Below, piece by piece: positions 38,860 through 53,060 of a stretch of DNA of 64,000 nt; within the stretch, counting starts at the first letter, position 1; every line of letters begins with the position of its first letter. A program made the translations under genes and the position numbers. The stretch is from Capitulum mitella (Eukaryota > Arthropoda > Thecostraca > Pollicipedomorpha > Pollicipedidae), in assembly GCA_030062745.1 (NCBI GenBank), contig CP099839.1, positions 17,546,733 to 17,610,732 on the forward strand, given 5' to 3'. The notes beneath the pieces are model-generated. The model worked only from the letters and a program-made list of their open reading frames with translations, did no database searches and was not told the origin of the DNA.

Positions 38860-40080
38860 GATTCCACTGTGGAGCATGTCGTTTGGCTCCGAATGGCCAT
38901 CTCCACTTTCCTCGCCATCACGCGCTTGGACCGTCGGCCGTCTGCTGTTCAAACTGCGTCGACCCTCTGGTGTCCACCGGCAATCCACCGGGAGCGGCCT
39001 GCGGAGAGCAGCTCCGTCTCTGGTCCCCACATCATCCCCCTTCCACATCCCCCTCCCCCGCCGCCGCCAGCTGACGGTCCGAGGAGTCGTCAGTCCGCAA
39101 CTGACTCACCTCTCGGCTGCGACGTGCCGCGTCACGTGACACGCTGCCACAGGCCGCCGACGGCGTCACGTGACCGGCGGCCCGTCGTCGTCGGCGCGAC
39201 ATCGACGACGGCGCGGTGCCTTTGAAGTCAAGCAGGCGCGGCCGGCGCCCGTGCCCCGGCCCGACGGCACAACGGCCGCCTGTCCTCGCCACCGTCCGGA
39301 AACAATAACACCGCTTAAATGTTGTGGGACGATTACGTCCGTGGAAACGCCGCTGGCAACCAGCCACGTCGGCCGGGCTCAGGTTCGCGAGGGTCGGGCC
39401 GGCGCCGGCGGCCGGCCGCCGCCGACTGATGAAGAGCTGCTTCTCACCCTTTAACATGACGCCCCGGGTCGCCACGGTAATTTGAACGGTCGTATTACAC
39501 TTGCACATGCCAATAGCGAGCGTAAGATAAATTTCGGAGACGCGGCGCGCGCCGCCCCCGGGCCCGGCATCGAGACGCGAGGAGCTCTTGTCACTGGCGT
39601 TTGATGTAGCCGCCCGGCGGGCCGGCGCGCCCTTTGAAGTCGAGCCGGCCGGGATCGGAGTTATTACGGCGCGCCGCGGGTCGCCCTGTTAAACATCCTC
39701 TTCATCACGCCGCTGCAACCGGCGCCATGTTGCATTCCTAATCGTCTAATAAATTAACATAATGGATGATGATTAAGTATCCAAAGCAAAAATGAGACAC
39801 AAAGTAAGGCCCGCTCGCGGCGCCGAGCGGACGCGGCTTTCGTGCTTCTCAAATCGACTCACATCGATTACTCTCTGGGATAGGAGTACACGTCGTCGTA
39901 AAAAGCGCGCTTCGGTCCAACGTGGCGACGTTGCCAGGCTCAACCGCCGCATTAAGGTCGTAATTTGTATAAAGCGGCGCAGTAAAGCCGCCTAGTGAAT
40001 GCGGCTCGTCGTGAATCAGACCGGACCGCCGTGACGTAATGTCGGCACTAATTGAAATAGCACCCCATTGTGCGGCGTGC
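38860..40080. other. GC/CpG-rich island downstream of Lbx
   Basis: CpG-rich block with AT cores at its right part (CTAATAAATTAACATAATGG, about 39747-39766). Frames are open on both strands and none resembles a protein. It lies 0.6-1.8 kb beyond the inferred end of the Lbx transcript and may be regulatory. Confidence 0.35.
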
Positions 40081-40654
40081 GACTTGGTGGCCGCTTGCCG
40101 CAGCGTGGACCAGTCCTAACGAAAACGAGACCGGAGGAAACGATTTTCTCGAAGTGTTATGTGCTTTCTTCTATGCTCGTATTCTGTTCTCTATTGGAGA
40201 AGAAAATATTATCCTCTAGAGAGAATGCTCTCCAACGAGCTATTCCCAATGCTCAAAGTGCTAACTCTGGCGACATAAAACTTCCGCGAATCATCCGATG
40301 CCGATAATTATCCGTAGATGAGGCAGCAGTCGCGTTTCTTCACCTTTAGGCCAAACTTGTGTTCTTGATTCACATGCCGTTGGATTCCATGGTTTTTTTC
40401 ATGCAAATTTTGAGGCTCGTTTTTGCCATACAGCTTCAAACAGCCACAATGCATTTTCGAAAGCTATCTCAGTTCTACCTGAGTCACTGCATCCTTTTAA
40501 AATCTTATAATGAACTCCTTGGATTGTGATGTGGAGGAAGACTCCGCACTTTCCCCTCGCGGGAAAATTTCGATTTTCGGAGATCACCCCTTGTTTACGA
40601 CGAAAGTTCTTTTCAGAAGCATCAAATGCCTTTTTCTACATCACATAAATAACA

Positions 40655-40660
40655 TTTATT
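40655..40660 (-). terminator. Candidate poly(A) signal AATAAA for Lbx
   Basis: On the minus strand AATAAA lies about 710 bases after the Lbx stop codon and is followed within 30 bases by a GT-rich run (TTTATGTGATGTAG), as expected of a cleavage site. No other AATAAA or ATTAAA was seen between the stop codon and this point. The 3' UTR would then run from 41367 to about 40635. Confidence 0.45.
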
Positions 40661-41367
40661 TACAGTATTTGTAACACAAATGGGCACCCGGTCACAAGGA
40701 CAAGGGCGCTCTCTTCAGGGTATTGGCATAGGGAGAGTCGACGGGGGCCACTGGCGAACCATGGACACCAATGCAACTCATAAGACCGTCAAGTTACTAT
40801 GATATTATCACAATGTCTAGTAACTTCTACTTGGCCGAGCAACATCAAACACCGAGACGTCACTCTGGGGCATGGGAAGACAGCGGGGATAACGAAGGGT
40901 CTTTGGCTTCCTGTGACTCCCAGATCAGGAGGTCGACACTACCGAACACACGAGCCAAATCGTTCGACGGCGCCCCGTCGACGTCGTGTGAGATGCGGCA
41001 CACGACAGGGATCAGAAGCGCCATGCATCTGCCGGGATCAAACAGAGGCCTTACGCGGGGAAAATCTAGGAACTCAAGCCGCATGTACGACTACGCACCC
41101 ACACGCACGCATACGCCGAATCCCGCGCGAGCACGCACGTACACCCACGCACGTGCCGTCTGTTCGCGTGTCCTCGTCACGTGCCACGGGTCGCATGGTA
41201 AGGAGCACGAACCGAATCAGCGTGACAAAAAAACGCCCGGCCGCATGAACTCATTTAAAGCTTTCAACAAAAACAAGTCGCCCGCTCTTCCGCACCGCCG
41301 AGTGGCGCTGCTCCGGCCGGCGCCGGGGGCGGGCCGGCCGACGGGCCGGCGAGGCGCCGCCGCCGCG

Positions 41368-41720
41368 TCACATCTTGCCGCTCAGGTCCTGCGGCTCGTC
41401 CAGCTTGATCGGGATGCCGAGACTGGTCATGAGCAGCTTCTGGTGCTGCAGCGCCGGGCCGGCGCGCGTGTTCTCCATGTCGCGCTTGAGCTCCTCCATG
41501 TCGCGCTTGAGCTTGGCGCGCCGGTTCTGGAACCACGTGATCACCTGGGCGTTCGAGAGGCCGAGCGACTGGGCGATCTCGTCCCGGTCCGCTGGCGACA
41601 GGTACTTCTGGTACAGGAACCGCTTCTCCAGCTCGAAGATCTGGTGGTTGGTGAAGGCCGTGCGCGACTTGCGTTTCTTCTTAACCGGCGGCCGGGCGGC
41701 GAACATGTTGACGTTGTCGC
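41368..41720 (-). CDS. Lbx: Lbx/ladybird homeobox gene, exon 2 (homeodomain and C-terminus, residues 193-309)
   Basis: This exon carries the complete 60-residue homeodomain at residues 208-267 of the joined protein. Helix 3 reads [18 protein letters not shown], with the invariant W48, F49, N51 and R53. Thr47 is typical of the Lbx and Tlx classes, and the stretch [19 protein letters not shown] is diagnostic of Lbx. The acceptor is CACCGGCAG|GC at 41722-41721. Its phase-1 junction with exon 1 restores a Gly codon and gives [19 protein letters not shown], with a basic stretch just before the homeodomain. The tail after the homeodomain is short (42 residues), ends DLSGKM and stops at TGA (41370-41368). 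It lacks the long acidic tail of vertebrate LBX1. The ATG at 41706 is internal and is not taken as the start. The homeodomain is intact, so the protein should bind DNA. Confidence 0.93.
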
Positions 41721-41999
41721 CTGCCGGTGAAACGGTGCGTGAGATCTCCGTACAATCGCTGTCAACCCCTGCATCGCCACGGTGCAGATAGTGGACATAG
41801 GATGCACGTTTTGCGGTTTGAATGAAAGCCTGACAGTGACTGCATGACGTCGAATGCAGTATGACCGTTGTTGTTGGTGGTGTTAGGCTGGTTTATGACG
41901 CAGTAAACCGTTTTATTGATAGAGACCACAAGGCTGGCGTCGTGACCTCCACGCCAGCTGCCACGCGGACCTGGGCAAAACATGCAGACGTTTAGTGAA

Positions 42000-42530
42000 A
42001 GCCGCGCCTTCCAATCACCATGGCGCCTCGGCGACTGTCGTGAGCCCGCATTACTCGGCGGATCGGCGAGTAGTTGAACGGAGCGGCTGCAGCCGATCAG
42101 CGGCGGCCGGGCGGGGCCTGCCCTCTGCCGAGCCGCGTCAGCTCGTGCACAACACGGCGACGCCCGGCGTGCTGCTGCCGTTTATTTTCAGAGCCGTGCT
42201 CGTCGCGCCGCTACCGGGGCAGCGGCCGAATCGCGAGCGACGCCGCTGCACGACGCCCGATCAATCTCGCTAAATATGTTTAGAATTTGCGCGCCGCCGC
42301 GGCCCGGTCCGGTCGGCGGGGCCGTCCTGTTTACGAACGGCAATTACGGCGTGATATACAGGGCATTTGTCACGGTGTCCAGACACCTCTGCCGCGACCT
42401 CCGACGGCGCGCAGGGTCGTCCGAGCCCTGACAGATGCAGCGATCCGGGCCGGGACAGCTGACAGCGTCGCACGGTGTCTGGCCGCCGGAAACCGCCACT
42501 TCCGGGGATAAAATGAGCTAGCATGCCGGC
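42000..42530. other. GC-rich block in the Lbx intron near exon 2
   Basis: CpG-rich intronic sequence 0.3-0.8 kb upstream of exon 2 on the coding strand. No splice-consistent conserved exon was recognised. Candidate intronic regulatory DNA. Confidence 0.3.
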
Positions 42531-42929
42531 TATATGCAGCGTCACTGTGACCTCTCTCGTGTGGTCGCTCCCATTTGTGAGCTCAAGAACTGAAGGCGAA
42601 TGCGCTAGCATTACTCATTAAAAATAAAAAGCATGGAAAGTTATAACCAGCTTTCATTTCGGCTTACTTCTCCGTTCTTTGAAGCAGAAAAGACGACTAT
42701 TTTGTAATATTTCTCCAGACAAAAGGTCTCTATGCGCAGCCAGGCACGGCTGCAGGGGGGTGGGGGAGAGGGGGAGTGGCACAGGCAGCCTGTGCCCCTC
42801 CCGATCGATGCACGTAAGCGTCCTTGCTCTGAAAGATGTCCTTGCTCCACCGACATCGTCCCCACTGACTTACAACTGAAAGCGTCTCTTCCAACGAACA
42901 TACCTCTGACCCACTGGAACAACCTCATC

Positions 42930-43110
42930 CAACTGAAGGCACCCATGCCACTTACTACCGGAAGCTCCCTCGCCCACAGAAGGTGCCTCTGAATGTGCGT
43001 CTTATCGCCAAAGGTAGTCCCGTCCAAATGAAGGCGGACCTTTCTACCGAAGGCATCCCCACCTGCTCAGAAGGTATTTGTGTCAGAGGTTCCTCTCCAG
43101 GCCGAAGGCG
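42930..43110 (+). repeat. Degenerate GAAGG-containing repeat
   Basis: GAAGG followed by C- and T-rich sequence recurs at 42935, 42979, 43030, 43049, 43070 and 43103 with irregular spacing of about 19-51 bases, which looks like a decayed tandem repeat. Confidence 0.35.
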
Positions 43111-43429
43111 CCCCTGTTGGTGGCCGGCCATGCCCCCCCCCTCCCCAGAGGTAGTGCCCCTCTCGATCGAAATTCTTGGATCGGGCCCTGTAAAGAACTT
43201 TGCTTTTATCTTTCCATTATATCATAAGGTCCACTTAATGAGCGAGAATAGCAACTCACTGCAACACGACAAACATTGTGTTGGTCGTATTGCAGTGAAT
43301 ATATGTATCAGTTCAGTATGTTCTAGCAGTTCGTAGTCCAAGTTCCAAGTAATGCTGCAAGTCGCAGCTGAGCGTCCAGACGGCACAGCCCGGCTAAACG
43401 CAGAGCCGGTGCCGATCGAGAGCGGCCGA

Positions 43430-43495
43430 GCCGTCCAGCAGCCATCCAGCAGCCGTCCAGCCACCGTCCAGCAGCCGTCCAGCAGCCGGAGCAGC
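43430..43495 (+). repeat. 11-bp tandem repeat (GCCGTCCAGCA)
   Basis: Five recognisable 11-bp units (43430-43484) with one or two changes each, then a diverged sixth. Intronic. Confidence 0.85.
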
Positions 43496-43857
43496 CGGTC
43501 ATCGGCCTTAAATCTGTTCGATATTTTGAAATATTCGCGCGGATTCAGAGTTTTATGTAAAGCCCTTTTAAAATGCACTGCGCTTGCTATTTTTACCAAC
43601 ACATTGCCCTTTTGCCGACGCAATATGCAGTTGTCAATAAATTGCTCGAGAATTTCAAGAAAATATTTTTTGCTGTTGCAGTAGGCAACAGGTATAAACT
43701 GAGTAAACCACGTTCTTGACCCGAGTCACATTGTTGATGTTATCTGGTATGGGCGTCGCCAAAGGGAAAAGGTGGGAATAGGTTTATTCCATTAATCATT
43801 GATCGTGATGAAATCTTTGCTTCTCGGGACAGCATCAGCTGATTCAATAAGTAAAAG

Positions 43858-43898
<41 letters not shown>
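43858..43898. repeat. (TA)n microsatellite
   Basis: About 20 uninterrupted TA units within the Lbx intron. Confidence 0.95.
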
Positions 43899-43900
<2 letters not shown>

Positions 43901-44199
43901 AAGTGAAATAAACAAATAAATAAAAATTACATAAATAAGTAAAAAACAGTCTATATCCATCCACTTTTTATTTGCCGCTCTTTCACTCTCCATCTCCCTC
44001 TTTCTCTATTTCTCTTTATGATTTAGTGCGTTTATTGTTTTACTCGAACATTCATTAATCAGTTCATCTGTCTATACATTCATCCATCTATATACCCATG
44101 TTTCTGTAAATCCAACATCTGTCATTGTACAATGCATATTTCCTTCTTTAATTTCTTCCTCCCTACCCTCACCTGTCCTAAGCCTGTGTCAATCCAGCC

Positions 44200-44700
44200 A
44201 ATATCCTCACCCCAACCATACACCCACACATAGCACTGGCGTCCTCCACTCTCACCCCACCATTCGGACGCCGTAGCACCTCCTCATCTCGGCGCGCCCA
44301 CTTCCACCGTCTGCAGTCGCCGGCCAAACGGATCGTGACAAATCGCCGGTCATACGGCGCATCGCAGGCCGCATTTGAATACAGTCTGCGCCGATTAGTT
44401 TTATGTCGTAATCAGCGTCCTTTGTCGGGCGGAGCCGGGGATCGGGACGCCCCGCCGGTCTGGGATGGGGTCGGCCCAGCCGACAATGGGTGTGAACCGC
44501 CTCCTGGACAGGGCATTAGTAAGTGACACCCCCGGCTGGTGACTTACTCGGCCGCTGAGTGGAGGGGCCGGCCCGCCAGAAAGGGTGACGGCGCGGCCTT
44601 GTTTGATGGCCCGGTGCCTGTTAGCGCGCGCTGGCCAAAAGAAACGTGATCGCGCCGCGTGAGGTCATCCGTCGCAACGTGTAACTGGGGGTGGACGTGT
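44200..44700. other. GC-rich block in the Lbx intron
   Basis: CpG-rich intronic block between AT-rich flanks; no coding or splice evidence. Confidence 0.3.
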
Positions 44701-45468
44701 CAGCTGGCCGCATCAGCTGGAACCGAAACGAGTCAAAAACAAGATTTGAGGACCAGAGAGTGCAGCTGGCGACCCCTTCATTTCAAACAGCATGATAGAC
44801 TCCATTTGATATCATGGAAATTCGAGGACTCCATCCTCGAATCCGAGTGCGTCCATGCATCCTCACTCCACCTGAACTTGATTCGCAGTCGCCTTCAGGT
44901 TCATCTGCTCGTTTTTTAGCATGGCTTTGCGTTTTTTCTGCAGCTGGTTTGAAAACAGCTAAGCACTAAGTTACCCCAATATCATGGAACGATGGGCCTG
45001 TAAGTTGTCTGGAGACGGCATACGTGCTTCTCAGCAAATTCGACGGTAGCAGTATCACGCTGGTACCATGAAATGGAAACAGCAGACGGGCGGCAGAGAC
45101 CAGTGCAGCAAAACTGCAGCAGCGACTGCACTAGCGGTGCCGAGGACTGTGACAAAAGGCGACGTTTGAATCCCGTGACAGCGAGGAAGGGAACGAACAG
45201 CATCGGAGATCAGCGTCACATAGTCATCCTCCCAGGCCATCGCAGCGAGAGCCAGCCGTCAGTCACTGAACGGTCCGTCAGCGCCACCAAAAGACTACAG
45301 GGCTGGATGACAGCCGAAAACGCAGGGCGGATACCGGCGAAAAGCCGCAAAAGTGCATGGTGACAATGGGCCGCAGCAGCGGGCGCGACGGGGTGAGGCC
45401 GTGACAGCCGCAGCGACCGCAGGCGAAACGAGCCTTGCCGGATGGTAGGCGGTGACTCCGGACCCAGC

Positions 45469-45608
<140 letters not shown>

Positions 45609-45806
45609 CAGGCCAGATCAGACCAGGCCAGACCCTCTCGGTAACCAGGCCGACCGGTTCCGCCCGGAAAAGCTGCAATCGCAGCACCAGACAAGACTCT
45701 GTTGAACCGGACAGACCAGACCAGTCCGGCTGCAGTGGGCCAAACAATGCACAGATTGAACCAGAACAAATTAGGCCAGACCGAGGCCGAAGTAGCCCAA
45801 GTCCAG

Positions 45807-46004
45807 GCGGCCGAGCCTTACCACTGCTGGACCGAGCCTCTGCTACTGTCTGACCGAGCCTCTGCCTCCACCGGACCGGGCCTCCGCCGCTGCTGGACCG
45901 AGCCTCTGCCGCCGCCGGACGGGGCCTCTGCCGCTGCTGGACCGAGCCTCTGCCGCTGCTGGACCGGGCCGCTGCCGCTGCCAAATGGTACCTCTGCCGC
46001 TGCC
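45807..46004 (+). repeat. 22-bp minisatellite, about 8-9 units
   Basis: Units of exactly 22 bp starting GGACCGAGCCTCTGCC at 45829, 45851, 45873, 45895, 45917, 45939 and 45961, then a diverged unit. A weak unit may precede at 45807. It lies 220 bp from the (GA)n tract in the Lbx intron. Confidence 0.9.
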
Positions 46005-46199
46005 GGACGATAGCGGCCGGCCGTCGCTCCATTACGGGCCGTCATCTGGCTGACTTTGGAGGGTGTCTGGCGGGCGGTGACGGCGTGCGTGCATGGCCGC
46101 CGCCGCGCCGAGCCGCCGACGTAATGGAGCCTGCGCCCGGCCCTAATCACAGCCTGTTGTGGACTTTTGTTAGTAATGGGGGAAAATCGTTACCAGCTG

Positions 46200-49100
46200 G
46201 GAAACAGTCGGAAGCGACGGGGAGGCGCCGAACGAGCTAAACGGCTCAATGTAATGGTCAGGTGCGGCTGTTAGAGGCGCAGTGAACCGCGCGTTATCGC
46301 CACGGAGCCGCTCGTTCGGCTGCGGTGTCGCTAAGGGTCCGCTCCCCCGGGGTAACGTTAACTGACGGTCGAAGGGCTGCGGAGCGGGGAAAACGGCCGC
46401 TTTGTGATGCAAGTCGAGTGACTGGTGAGTCACTGAAGCCCATGAGCATGAATGTCATCGTTATGAAGCACTAGCCGCATAGAGAGATAAAAAATTGGTA
46501 GCGCTTTGTTGAAATGATGGTCCCTTACCATCCGCGCTTAAGGGATATCGTGAGGATTCTTCAGCTCAAAACCAGGAAAACCGGTGTTCACAGTAAGGAC
46601 TGGACACATTGTTGTCATGGAAACTCTTGGTTACTCAAATGCAATGGCTTGTTATAAAATAGATATCCATCTCTCGGGCAATTTTCTGCAGTACGCCATA
46701 CACCGGTCTTTTTATGAAATAATTACCAATATCATTATCTGCAGTGCTACGTGGATGTGACTTACCTAGACTAAACCCCCTTCCCTCAAGGCCTCGTCTG
46801 GGTGAGCATCTGAGGTCCAGTCGTAAGCAAGCAGAACAAACGAGGATCGCATGAAAGTATCCGCAGTTATACGCATTTAATTAGGCAGGCGCAGCTGCCC
46901 AAAATGAGACAGACTTATTTGTTCTCACGAGCAGAATCCAAATGAGGACATCTGGTCACGCTGTTTCTTTTCACACGTAAAATGCACGCAGACAGCGCAA
47001 ATGCAGCAGGAACCGTTATGAGGGCCAAAGCTATAAACCGGACTGATGAGCGCCTGGTAACTGTTATGAGGGTAAGACCAGAAACCAGCCATTAAACGAC
47101 GTTTCAAAATATTTGGGTCCTTTGACAAGAAGGGTACATCGAGCAACATTTCTGAGCATACACAACGTGATACCGCATTGGACGTCTCACGACTGTACTT
47201 GGCACTGGTTGTCATCATCTGATATAATTATCGTCAAACAAGACCCTTGGTCCTCACTGAGCCTGCTCCTTGCAGCTTCAGCATGACAAACATCTCGTTA
47301 AGCGACGGACGCAAGATAGCCTGGTGCCACTGAACTTCAAAGTGATGAACGGTTCTGGATTGCAGTTTTCCCGAAAGGAGCTGATTTGAACATAAACATT
47401 TCGATGATAGCTGGTGCCGGTGGTGCTAATAGGACTAAACAGGCAGCAAACGTCTAAACAATGGAATGAACATTAACTCCGAGAAGCTGTAAGGAGTTTG
47501 GCGCAGCAGTGGTGTGAGATCGGAACAACACATGCAGGGCAACTTTATATGAATAATCTCCTGAAACAATGTATGGCAGGTCTCAACCATACAGATTGAA
47601 GTAAACGTGTAAAACTATTCAACAAATATTAGACATAACCGTTACCACGTGAACATCAACGACATAACAGCACGTATACGTTGTTGTAGCACTGGAACTT
47701 TGTTAATTTTCTTTTACCTCCATTTCCCAGACTATAATCCAAAGAGCACATGGGTTCTAACAACGAGATCCAAATTTTAAACCTATAAGCCTTCATTCCT
47801 GGAAGGAATAAATCACTACCGAGCAAACGAGAGTGTTAAAAGAATAATTCTAGGTCGGTGCTGGTGAGCTCGAAGTAAGTTGTGTGCGGACATCGCTGTC
47901 GACGCCTTTGTTGTCTGCATATCCATGTAGACAATAGAAATTATCGAAGTGCTTAATAGTGTGCAATGTGACTCTGTAAACTGGACGATATTTATTAGTG
48001 TACATTACGTCAACCTTCCCTTGCATAAATTATGTTCTTTCGTAAGACTATGGCCAGCTTTAGTTTGTTTCCATACTCCAAGTTTCTGCAAGCAAACAAA
48101 CATTCCGTACAAGACAAGACATGAATATAAAATGATTGGGCATTAGAAAATAAAACTTGCTGACTATCAGACCTTTTATAGTAATTACCAAGGGTACCAT
48201 TTTATCATATACATGTGTTCATATGAATGCAACGGTATAAATAATAATCGTAAGCTTTCTTTGCAAGCATCGTTGGCATTGTCATGCCACAGCTGTTTTC
48301 TCTTAGTGCCTTGTTATACAAAGGCTGCTTGTAGGTCAGGCAGTCAAAATGCTCTTAAAAAACTGAAATTCGTCAAACACTGAATGAATTACGGCGAAAC
48401 ACAACACAAAATGACTTTGAAAATACTCAGCATGTTCTTATTCCTTTCAGTCCTCCGCCACTTCAACAAAACGTTTTTTCCCTCCATTGCTACGCATGGC
48501 AGTTACTCATCATCCGTATAGTTAGACATTACTAGGTGCCATGGAGAGCACAATTTTTCAGCACAAACTGGTGCGCTCTCCGACTTTGATAGCCGGAAGT
48601 TTTCCACCCAATGCTCAGTCAAATAGAAAAACGCCCTTTGGATACATACCCTCGAATGCATGCTTGCAGAGGTAACTAGCCTTTTATTCAGCCCAGCACA
48701 TCAATTCATGCACAAAAATCGTGCGTCATTCTGATATCCTCAAACAGGGACCAGTCAGTCAACAACAAACGTCGTCGTTTAACCCGCGAGGCCCGTCACA
48801 GACAGCGCGCCTGTGCCGCGCCGAATCACGCCTCAGACTCGCGTTCAGGAGCAGAGCTCTCGGACCCGTCTGTTTGCCCCCAGCGAGAGCCGTTCTCGGC
48901 TGGCCGTAGCGGACAGCACCTGACTGTCCGAGCGGCGACCTCGCGGCTTTGAAAGGCGGCGGCCACGCCCTCGCGAGTAGCTTATCGTGTCTTTTGTTGT
49001 CGGACCTGCGTTTATTAAGGTGTCAAGCCAGTCGTCCAGAACTCACAAATCATGCCTTAATCTTTAGCAAGGCACAGTTTAATATGTCGGGAAACGGCAC

Positions 49101-52100
49101 TAGGGGGTGACAAATGCTCATGGTTGCTGACAGACGCGTGAATATACGAAATGGAACACGGCAATGAAGCTCAACAAAGCCAGCAGAACGCAAGGACCAA
49201 ACGTTTAGTACAGTGATCCAATGCTAGATGTGAGGGTAACACGTCTTTTCAGTGCAGAAAAACGTCGGTCTGTGGGCGACTGAGCGGAACAGGCGTCTCC
49301 GAGCGCTGACGAACGAACGCTCCAAACGCTCCAACGAACGCCAGCCTATAAAGCACGCTTAACTTGCCGGTAGGTAAACGTGCATTACATATATATATAT
49401 ATATATATAAGAACGTTATACATACGCATATATATACATATAGATATATATTCAGACGCATGATATATATACATAACATTGTAGAAGATACGTTATATAG
49501 ATAAGAAGCAATTTATCGGTAGATAACTAGTGAAAGCAGAACCTGAAGGAGCAAGTTTTTTTGTCACATATTATTCCAATTTCGCCGTTTAATTTTTTAT
49601 AAATGTTATCTAGGTAAGTTTAAATAAATTTCTCTTCAGAAAACAGCCATAGATGAATAAATGCTGCAAAACGAACGAACCTTTCAGCAGCTTTAGCGCC
49701 CATGAAATACACACAAGGCGCGATGGTAATACCAGAACTGAAATCAGTCTTGTCGCCCCCCCCCCAAATAATAGAGGGAACAAGCATTGTTTGATTTAAA
49801 CCGCTAGTTTCAAGGAATAACACCACAACTCTATTCATGGAGACGTTTTGATGGGACGTCGTGGAGCTTTGAAAGAGACCGAGTACTGCTTTAGAACGAA
49901 TCACCAAGCAGCTGTATATTTCTTCTTTGTAAATTAGAATAAGGACACGGTTACTGATCGTGCGTCGTTTATCCGACACATTCCCGTCATCTGAAGTCAG
50001 AGCAGATGGACATCTGATCGAGAGAACACCATAACACCTATGAGATCAATCGCATGTGTGATCACCGTGCCCTCTCGAGAGTGTGATACCTGTGCATGTA
50101 TTATGCCATAAAACATGACGTCTCAGCTGAGCCACTGCATAACACGATACCATTTATCACATCATCTGCTCCTCACAGATTCTGATCTACACTTATGCAA
50201 CACAAACCCCGCTAAATTCCGGTAATTAACAAAAGAGTAATGATGTCTGTGAACATAAAGGCTCTGAGTGGCCCAAATGCCCGTCAAGAGTATATGTATA
50301 TTCAAAAAAGTCAGTAGATCCCCCAGCGCTTAGAAAAAGCCCATGTTTACAGCAGTCACGCTGCAAAAATCGTTGTCATATCAGGCAAACAAATGTCACG
50401 TTTCTAGTGAAGCGCTGCGATGTGCATCTTAAACATGGAGCTGACTGCCGCTATCTGGTACGGATCAGCGCTAATTTGGGGCCTGAAGTACATAATGTCA
50501 TTTTATGGGAATTCGAACTACATTCCTAAATTCTAACCACACCCATGATGTCAAACGTTTGACATACGTAAGGCTAAGCGCAAACTTTCCTGCAAACCTG
50601 TAGACTTTTAAGAAGCAAATTAATATTCCACCGCGACAACTGGCAGAACCCATGTTCGAAATGCAGTGGGTGGCTGAGTCAAACAGCTAATTTAATGCTT
50701 GATTAATGAAGAAAAATCGGTTGTTCATTTCACAGGAAACATCAAACGACAGCAAGCAGTCCCAGGTCACAAAATTCCCGCAAACTGAGTAAGAGTTTTG
50801 TTAAAAAATGTTAAAGAGACTGTTTACATTAAAACCAAATTTTTAAGCTTTGGAACAAACAAAGCGTAGCTCTCTAGCATCATGCATTGCATGCAATGTC
50901 CCTGAATCTGGTCACGCACACTGTCAAAAATGTTGTACATGTTCCAGGATTCATCGCATTGTTACAACAGCTCGTGTTCCACGTGCTCTGGTGATTTCCT
51001 TCTAGGGCGGAACGAACAATGATAATGAGCCTGACTGGCATTACAGGAAATAGCATAAGGAACGAGCGTGAGACATCTAGTTGTGCTTTCGGTGTATTTC
51101 TGTTATTGTGTTGGACACAGCCCGTAAAGTCCAGCTCAGCCTCTACGTTGCACCGATTATAAAATCGTGTTCCGACAATTGCACATGCTGAATAATGCCT
51201 CGTAATGTTTTTGTAATCAGGACCTTGCCGACTTTCGGATCCTGTACGCAGAGCGTCACAAGATCTAAAGCAGGGCCACTTGTCACCAGCCTCAGGCGGA
51301 GTTGGCACGTCTTTCGTCACATGTCACTCCCAGTGACTTCCAGTCCCCGGACTGAGCCCGAGCAGCGCCGCTCTCGACCCAATAGTGCCTGCAGCCGCCA
51401 TCGGAAGGTTTTGGTGCAGACCGGTTCAAAAAATAACATACTCTGCTGGCTTGGTTCCAGCATTTCTGTTTCTATTCTGTACCAGCTTCACGGTTTTGCA
51501 TGAAAAGGCATGACTCCAAATCCGACAGAAAACGCCAAAAAACGTCATGACCGGAACATAACGTTTTTGATTCGGAAGCCTGATATCAGGATGATGATGT
51601 CTTGCGCGCTAATCCTTAAGGAAAGCTTGAAATTTTGGGGGGTCTGCTCCCTCCCAGTATCGCTGTTCCTGTCTATGTTGGATTCACAACCAACCAATAC
51701 TTTGCATCAGAGACAAAAAACCGTTTTGGATCTTATTCCACAAAAAACACGCGATCATAGCTCGTAAGACTGACTCATCAACTAAGCGCGAGACAGCAGC
51801 GGTGTCTTGATAAGCCAACATAGCATGGAGTCTTGGCAAAATCTTGGGACGATGGCACTGGGATGATTTTTGAACCATAATGGATACCCGGAATGCAGCC
51901 ACAGCTTAAAAAAGGCGTTTCTGTCAATCGATGATAATCTGAGAGAACTAACAGAGGCTTTCATTTCTCTTAGGTACTTTCCAGTCTCGAGCAGGTGGCC
52001 GAGAAACGAGAACTCCGGGCAACAGCGAGGCATTTATACAAAGTAAAATGTCTTTTTTTACCGATTTACACTCGCGCTCTAAACGGCCTCATTTGCTTTA

Positions 52101-53060
52101 CAGAAGAGGATGTTGATAACTGTCCTTGATCAGCGTATGAAATGAATGCAATGGCTTGGAAACATTTAAAGTGACGTACAACTGATTGGTGTTAAGTTCA
52201 GGATGCACGCCACTATTCATACAGTGCGCTTGTGCGAAGGACTGGAGCGCGACAACTGAATGTAACATAAAAAGAAGCCTTCTCCCTCGGGCCGCTTTAC
52301 CTTGAAAGAAAGTTGATCAAGAGGATGGGACTCTCCCCTCCAAACACACCAAAACATGGTTAGGGTTTTGTACATGTTTGTGGGTGTCGGGCGCCAACAA
52401 AAGTGGAGCGAAGACCCAACATATTGTTCAATTGTTCTCATTACGCGCATTTGCGACCCTGAGTGCGCAGTTACTTGGCAACGCGGGAAAGAATTAAATG
52501 CTGAAGTTACCACAACCATGCGAATTGTTCTTTCTTGGTAAATATTAAAAAGCTTGTGGTATGGAAGTTCTGTAAGGCACCGACGGTGACTATATAAACT
52601 TTGTGCCTGTCATAACACTTTAAGAAAGGAGAAACTGTCAAGGTGTGAGGTAGTGGTCCATGCAACGCTAGTGACCGATGCTAATGTTGCCCATTTTTCT
52701 ACGTCTATAACATACTGGATCTACCGGAAATATGTCACAGGACAGTGTACCCTCAAGTATTGGCGTTTTTCCACGTATTTCAAACAAGAGCACGAAGACA
52801 GCGGACAGAGACATGTTCAGTTTCATGCATCCATTTAGATTTCACAAAACCTTTTATATTTGAGACCCAGCACAACAAGGAAAAAAGGTATTTTAGGTCG
52901 TACTTGTAGCACTGCCTTCAACAGGTATGGGCCAGTGCTGTACAAGACAATAAAACTGATGTGCATTACAAGCTAAAAGGTCGACACCACGAACAAGAGT
53001 ACACCAACATTATTTTCAGGACAAAGTGCATACAGTGCTTTCACATCCGTTCTGAGAGCT
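46200..53060. other. Rest of the Lbx intron: no genes recognised
   Basis: AT-balanced sequence. The only clear features are AT microsatellites at about 49389-49410 and 49425-49500, a poly-C run near 49757 and a small CpG-rich patch at about 48780-48980. Short frames on both strands show no domain. Confidence 0.45.

Noticed and set aside
41368..41706. Lbx as a single-exon gene starting at the ATG at 41706
   Set aside because: The frame has a splice acceptor 14 bases upstream and joins in phase to an exon with eh1 and Lbx-type motifs, so this Met is internal (residue 198).
40771..41730. 319-codon plus-strand frame
   Set aside because: It runs antisense to the Lbx homeodomain exon; its right half is the mirror of conserved GC-rich coding sequence and shows no domain of its own.
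48779..48800. TTAACCCGCGAGGCCCG as another TTAA-element end
   Set aside because: The adjoining sequence does not match any of the other elements and no second end was found.
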